Part shown: positions 49,242 to 53,041 of the stretch, piece after piece
How positions within the stretch are numbered: position 1 is the stretch's first letter
How the letters are laid out: each line of letters starts with the position of its first letter
From: Deltaproteobacteria bacterium
GTDB lineage: Bacteria; Myxococcota_A; UBA9160; SZUA-336
Assembly: GCA_019311115.1 (NCBI GenBank)
Contig: JAFDDB010000030.1
Span: 1-53,041, forward strand
Length of the DNA stretch: 53,041 bases
Reading direction: 5' to 3'
The notes under the pieces: model-generated
Database searches by the model: none
What the model was told of the DNA's origin: nothing
What the model saw: only the letters and a program-made list of their open reading frames with translations
Program-made: the position numbers and the translations under genes

Positions 49242-49934
49242 CTAGTTGACCTCGATCAGCTCGACCTCGAACGTGATCGCAGCGCCAGGCGGGATCATCC
49301 CCGCCTGCCGGTCCCCGTACGCCTGGTCCGGCGGGCAGCTGATCTTGGCCTTGCCACCCACGCGGATCATGGGGATCGCCTCGGTCCAGCAGGGGATCAC
49401 GCGGTCGAGCGGGAACGACGCGGTCTCGCCCCGGTCGCGACTGCTGTCGAAGACGCGCCCGGTGCGCAGGGTGCCGTGGTAGTGGACGGTGACCTCGGAC
49501 GCGGCGGTCGGCTGCGGGCCGGTGCCCTCGGCGATGCCCAGGAACACGACTCCGCTCTCGAGCCTCACGGCTCCGGCCTCCGCGGCCATCTGATCCATGT
49601 AGCGGGCCGCCTCCTCGCGTTCGCGCGCGGTCCGCTCCGCGCTGCGCTGCTTCTCGATGTCCTGAGCCATGCGCACGTAGCGGACGGTGTCCGCGACACG
49701 CGCCGGCTCCTCTGCCAGGAAGTCGCGGATGCCGAGCATGAACAACTCGACCTCGTCGGGCTTCATGCCGAAGCCGGCCATGCCCTCGGCCAGCCGGAAG
49801 CCGAGCGCATAGAAAGCCTTGTCCTGGTCGCTCTCGATGGACGGGGGCTCCGACGGGCTCTGCGCGGGCTGGCAGGCGAGCGCGGCGACCGCCAGTGCGG
49901 TCAGCGCATGGGGGATCAACGGGCGAAGGGACAT
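49242..49934 (-). CDS. FKBP-type peptidyl-prolyl isomerase lipoprotein
   Basis: A 230-residue envelope protein with a lipoprotein signal (ALTALAVAALACQPAQ, lipidated Cys about residue 21), an N-terminal helical dimerisation domain as in FkpA/Mip (KAFYALGFRLAEGMAGFGMK), a linker helix rich in Arg/Glu and a C-terminal FKBP domain (VTVHYHGTLRTGRVFDSSRD, then VGGKAKISCPPDQAYGDRQA, MIPPGAAITFEVELIEVN). It should assist folding in the periplasm. It starts with ATG 25 bases after parC ends, on the same strand. Confidence 0.9.
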   Translation of the reverse strand: MSLRPLIPHALTALAVAALACQPAQSPSEPPSIESDQDKAFYALGFRLAEGMAGFGMKPDEVELFMLGIRDFLAEEPARVADTVRYVRMAQDIEKQRSAERTAREREEAARYMDQMAAEAGAVRLESGVVFLGIAEGTGPQPTAASEVTVHYHGTLRTGRVFDSSRDRGETASFPLDRVIPCWTEAIPMIRVGGKAKISCPPDQAYGDRQAGMIPPGAAITFEVELIEVN

Positions 49935-49959
49935 GCGGGCTCCTCTCGGTCCTCCACCG

Positions 49960-51876
49960 CTACCTGGAGCGGGGAGTGTGCTTGAGCTTGGAGACGGGCT
50001 TCGGCGCCAGGCGCGTACCCCGAGTCGTCAGACCGGCGAACTCTAGCGCTCCCAGGTCGAACTCCGCCGCTCGCAGGCGTTGCCGCTTGGCCGGGACGAA
50101 GCTCATCCGCAGCACGCCGAGGGGCGCGCCATCGGCGAGCAGCAGGTCGATGCGGCCCTTCGGGTCCTTGAAGAGCCGGTACTCCTTGTCGGTGATGAAG
50201 CGCTCGATGTGGACGCGCTTTCCCCAGGCGTTCTTCTCGCCGTCGCGGTATACGACCGTGAAGTCGGCCCCCTCCTCGGGGTCGAACAGCTCGCAGTACA
50301 GGACCTTGCGCGGCAGCAGCATCTTCGCCGGCGGGGCCATGATCCGGTAGCTGCCGTCGCTCGAGATGGCGAGCACGCGGTCGAACTCGGTCACCGACAT
50401 CGCGAACTCCTTGCCGCGAACGTCCGTGCCGAAGAACCCCGAGTCCGGATCGTAGGTGAGCTTGAGGTTCGCCGAGGCGACCGCCTTCTTGTCCACCTCC
50501 TCGAACGTCGCGATGCGCGTCCGCCGCGGGAAGTCGTCTCCGTACTTGTCGAGGATCTCCTCGAGCCAGTTAATCGTCGTCTTCTTGAGGTTGCGGAGCT
50601 TCGCGCGCACGGCCTTCAGGTCGATCGCGATCTGCTCGAGGCTCGTGCGGTGCTTCTCGATGTCCCAGGCGGAGATCCTCCGGATGCGGATCTCGAGCAG
50701 GCGCTTCACGTCGTCGTCCTCGAGCGGACGCACGAAGCGCCTGGCAAGGGGCTCCATGCCGCGGCGCACCGCGTCGTAGACCTTCTCTTCCGTGCGCGCC
50801 GTCTCGATCTTCTTGTAGACGCGCTCCTCGATGAAGATCTGCTCGAGCGTGAGCCAGTGCTCGCGATCCTCGAGCTTCTGCTGGTCGAGCTCGAGCTCCG
50901 CCTTGAGCTGTGCCTTGAGCTGGTCGGTGAGCAGCGCCAGCACCTTGGAAACCGGCAGCTCCACCGGTGTCCGGTCGCGGATCACCAGCACGCTCGACGA
51001 CAGGCTCACCTCGCAGTCGGTGTACGCGTAGAGCTGCGGGATCACCTCTTCCGCGTACACGCCGCGCGACAGCGACAGCTCGATCTCGACGGACTCCGTC
51101 GTAAAGTCCTGGATCCCGCTGATCTTGACGCGGCTCTTCTGGGCTGCGCTCTCGATCGAGGCGATCAGGCTCTCTGTGGTCGTCGAGAACGGAATCTCGG
51201 TGATGACGATCTTCTTGTCGCCGCGCGGCTCGAGCCGGGCGCGGAGCTTGACCTTGCCGCGCCCCAGGTCGTACTCGGACACGTCCATCAGCCCGCCGGA
51301 CAGGAAGTCCGGAAGGATCTCGACCTTGTTGCCCTTCACCAGGTCGATCTGCGCGCGCAACAACTCGCGGAAGTTGTGCGGCAGGATGCGCGTCGCCATG
51401 CCGACCGCGATGCCCTCGATGCCCAGCATCAGCGCCACGGGCAGCTTCGACGGAAGGCAAGTGGGTTCCTGGTTCCGCCCGTCGTAGCTCGGCACGAACT
51501 CCGTCAGGTCGGGGTCGAAGAGCGTGTCGAGCGCGAGCGGCGTGAGACGGCACTCGATGTAGCGCGCCGCGGCGGGCGGGTGGCCCGTGATCGGGTTGCC
51601 GAAGTTCCCCTGCCGCTCGATGAAGTACTCCTTGTTCGCCAACACGACGAGTGCGTCGGCGATCGACTGGTCGCCGTGCGGATGCAGCTTCATCGTCTCG
51701 CCGATCACGTTCGCCACCTTGTGGAAGTGGCCGTCGCTCATCGTCGAGAGGGTGTGCAGGATGCGTCGCTGCACCGGCTTGCATCCGTCGCGCAGATCCG
51801 GGATGGCGCGGTCGAGGATGGAGTAGCTGGCGTACTCCAGGAAGTTGCGCCGCATCAAGGGTTCGAGACTGGACAA
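49960..51876 (-). CDS. parC: DNA topoisomerase IV subunit A (ParC-type)
   Basis: A 638-residue type IIA topoisomerase cleavage subunit. TTG 51876 has GGGGGAG close upstream and gives SSLEPLMRRNFLEYASYSIL. The breakage-reunion domain has GDGCKPVQRRIL-type DGCKPVQRRILHTLSTMSD, the helix HPHGDQSIADALVVLANKEY and the catalytic Tyr in AAARYIECRLTPLA. The C-terminal third is short, unlike the six-bladed GyrA domain. The segment GNPITGHPPAAARYIE resembles the divergent ParC of Bacteroidetes. The residue aligned with GyrA Ser83 is Gln (residue 70). It is cotranscribed with parE, 13 bases apart. Confidence 0.9.
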   Translation of the reverse strand: MSSLEPLMRRNFLEYASYSILDRAIPDLRDGCKPVQRRILHTLSTMSDGHFHKVANVIGETMKLHPHGDQSIADALVVLANKEYFIERQGNFGNPITGHPPAAARYIECRLTPLALDTLFDPDLTEFVPSYDGRNQEPTCLPSKLPVALMLGIEGIAVGMATRILPHNFRELLRAQIDLVKGNKVEILPDFLSGGLMDVSEYDLGRGKVKLRARLEPRGDKKIVITEIPFSTTTESLIASIESAAQKSRVKISGIQDFTTESVEIELSLSRGVYAEEVIPQLYAYTDCEVSLSSSVLVIRDRTPVELPVSKVLALLTDQLKAQLKAELELDQQKLEDREHWLTLEQIFIEERVYKKIETARTEEKVYDAVRRGMEPLARRFVRPLEDDDVKRLLEIRIRRISAWDIEKHRTSLEQIAIDLKAVRAKLRNLKKTTINWLEEILDKYGDDFPRRTRIATFEEVDKKAVASANLKLTYDPDSGFFGTDVRGKEFAMSVTEFDRVLAISSDGSYRIMAPPAKMLLPRKVLYCELFDPEEGADFTVVYRDGEKNAWGKRVHIERFITDKEYRLFKDPKGRIDLLLADGAPLGVLRMSFVPAKRQRLRAAEFDLGALEFAGLTTRGTRLAPKPVSKLKHTPRSR

Positions 51877-51889
51877 GACTCCCCCGACC

Positions 51890-53041
51890 TCAGCTCGCGT
51901 CGTGGATCAGGTTCTCCATGATGAAGACACGCCGCTCGGGCGTGTTTCTTCCCATGAAGAATTCCAGGCTCTTGTTCGCCTCACTCTGGCTCCCGAGCTG
52001 AACGGGAACGAGGTGCGAGTCCCCGTTGATGAACTGCCCGAACTCCGACGCGTTGATCTCGCCCAGCCCCTTGAAACGCGTGATCTCGGCACCGCGGATC
52101 GCTTCGACGGCCTCGTCGCGCTGCTTCTCGCTGTAGCAGTAGCGCGTCTCCTTCTTGTTCCGCACACGGAAGAGAGGCGTCTCCAGGATGTACAGGTGGC
52201 CACGGAAGACCAACTCTTCGAAGTAGCGCAGGAAATAGGTGAGCAGCAGGTTGCGGATGTGCATGCCGTCGACGTCGGCGTCGGTGGCGAGGACGACCTT
52301 GTTGTAGCGCAGTCCCTCCAGGTCGCTCTCGATCCCGAGCGCGCGCATGATGTTGTACAGCGTCTCGTTCTTGTAGATGAGTTCCTGCTTCTGTCCGTAG
52401 CAGTTCGGAGGCTTCCCGGTCAGCGTGTAGATCGCCTGCGTGTACACGTCGCGCGCGGCGATCATCGGCCCGCCGGCCGAGTTTCCCTCGGTCAGGAAGA
52501 TCGCCGTCTCCTCGCGGCGCACGTGCTTGGCGTCGGTCAGGTGGACCTTGCAGTCGGTGAGCTTCGGGATGCGGATCGCGACGCTCTTGGCTCTCTCGCG
52601 CGCCTTCTTCTTGATCGCCGTCAACTCCTTCCGCACGCGCTCGTTCGCCTTGATCTTCTCGACGAGCGCGCCGGCGACGTCCGGGTTGCGGTGGAGCCAC
52701 AGGACGACCTGCTCCTTCACCTCTTTGACGATCTCGGCGCGCACGTCGGTGGAGCCCAGCTTGTTCTTGGTCTGGCTCTCGAAGACCGGGTCCTGCAGCT
52801 TGACGGCTACGACGCCGATGATGCCTTCGCGCACGTCCTCGCCCGAGAAGTTCTTGTCGGAGAACTCGTTCACGCCCTTCAGCACGCCTTCGCGGAACGC
52901 TGCCTGGTGCGTCCCGCCGTCCATCGTGTACTGGCCGTTGACGAAGCTGAAGTAGCTCTCGCCGTACGTATTCGTGTGCGTGAAGGCAAACTCGAGCCGT
53001 TTCTGCTTGACGTGAAGCATGTCGTAGATCGGCGCCTCGTC
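51890..53041 (-). CDS. parE: DNA topoisomerase IV subunit B (ParE-type), C-terminal part, truncated by window edge
   Basis: 383 residues are visible; the frame stays open to the right edge, so the ATPase N-terminus is outside. The transducer region starts the visible part (HTNTYGESYFSFVNGQYTMD). The TOPRIM domain follows: FLTEGNSAGGPMIAARDVYT (Asn where GyrB/ParE usually have Asp), LGIESDLEGLRYNKVVLATD and ATDADVDGMHIRNLLLTYFL with the metal-binding DxDxD. It ends GRNTPERRVFIMENLIHDAS. LEGLRYNKVVLATDADVDGM resembles the divergent ParE of Bacteroidetes. A pair with parC downstream. Confidence 0.9.
   Translation of the reverse strand, partial: DEAPIYDMLHVKQKRLEFAFTHTNTYGESYFSFVNGQYTMDGGTHQAAFREGVLKGVNEFSDKNFSGEDVREGIIGVVAVKLQDPVFESQTKNKLGSTDVRAEIVKEVKEQVVLWLHRNPDVAGALVEKIKANERVRKELTAIKKKARERAKSVAIRIPKLTDCKVHLTDAKHVRREETAIFLTEGNSAGGPMIAARDVYTQAIYTLTGKPPNCYGQKQELIYKNETLYNIMRALGIESDLEGLRYNKVVLATDADVDGMHIRNLLLTYFLRYFEELVFRGHLYILETPLFRVRNKKETRYCYSEKQRDEAVEAIRGAEITRFKGLGEINASEFGQFINGDSHLVPVQLGSQSEANKSLEFFMGRNTPERRVFIMENLIHDAS

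Overview
The window is a dense, GC-rich stretch of bacterial chromosome (roughly two-thirds G+C or more by eye) that reads as core genome of a Gram-negative, outer-membrane-bearing bacterium. BamA, LolD/LolC-E, two Lnt paralogues, LptE, MurJ and a FabF/AcpP/FabG/FabD set are all present. The gene order lysS-lolC/E-lolD-bamA, the PATAN (DUF4388) and MJ0042 zinc-ribbon proteins and DUF1329 point to a deltaproteobacterial or Myxococcota-like lineage (moderate confidence, by family recollection only). I see no transposase, integrase, phage gene, CRISPR array or rRNA.

Layout. Positions 1-29405 are almost entirely minus strand, in tightly overlapping operons. Reading downstream on the minus strand: DUF177, rpmF, fabD, fabG, acpP, fabF, glyA, nrdR, ribD, ribH, nusB, an orphan M17-N-like gene and an MJ0042/pseudo-receiver gene. 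These are followed by trkA, lptE, holA, murJ, a TPR/zinc-ribbon membrane protein, a PATAN protein, phoH, a 7TM-HD phosphodiesterase, ybeY, lnt, prfB, lysS, lolC/E, lolD and bamA (cut by the left edge). The only plus-strand gene here is rpsT, whose start codon overlaps that of murJ. A good sigma70-type promoter at 29445-29473 probably drives the ribosomal-protein/fatty-acid operon, with gltX divergent on the other side. gltX is followed by tRNA-Gln(CTG).

Positions 31000-43600 are more mosaic: a DUF2855 gene divergent from a rhodanese gene, a lipoprotein, a second lnt, a small exported protein, nagA overlapping a uridine-phosphorylase-like gene, tRNA-Glu(CTC), an acyltransferase-3 protein, a DUF1329 protein, htpX with a YhcB/ZapG-like gene, a methyltransferase and a crotonase. 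Positions 43622-48507 are a plus-strand accessory block: an alpha/alpha-toroid protein, a winged-helix protein, an amidase, a carboxymuconolactone-decarboxylase-like protein and an SDR. The right end returns to the minus strand with a PadR regulator under an apparent self-overlapping operator, an FKBP lipoprotein, and topoisomerase IV parC and parE (cut by the right edge).

Most notable observations: (i) the lolC/E gene is broken by an exact 13-bp tandem duplication whose removal restores a full-length frame; (ii) prfB carries the canonical CTTTGAC programmed +1 frameshift, embedded in the 3' end of lnt so that all three minus-strand frames are used; (iii) rpsT and murJ have overlapping divergent start codons with a strong promoter inside murJ; (iv) a PATAN-TM-pseudopilin-like protein overlaps a TPR/zinc-ribbon polytopic protein; (v) there are two Lnt paralogues with intact catalytic triads; (vi) ParC/ParE have non-canonical residues at the quinolone-binding and TOPRIM positions.
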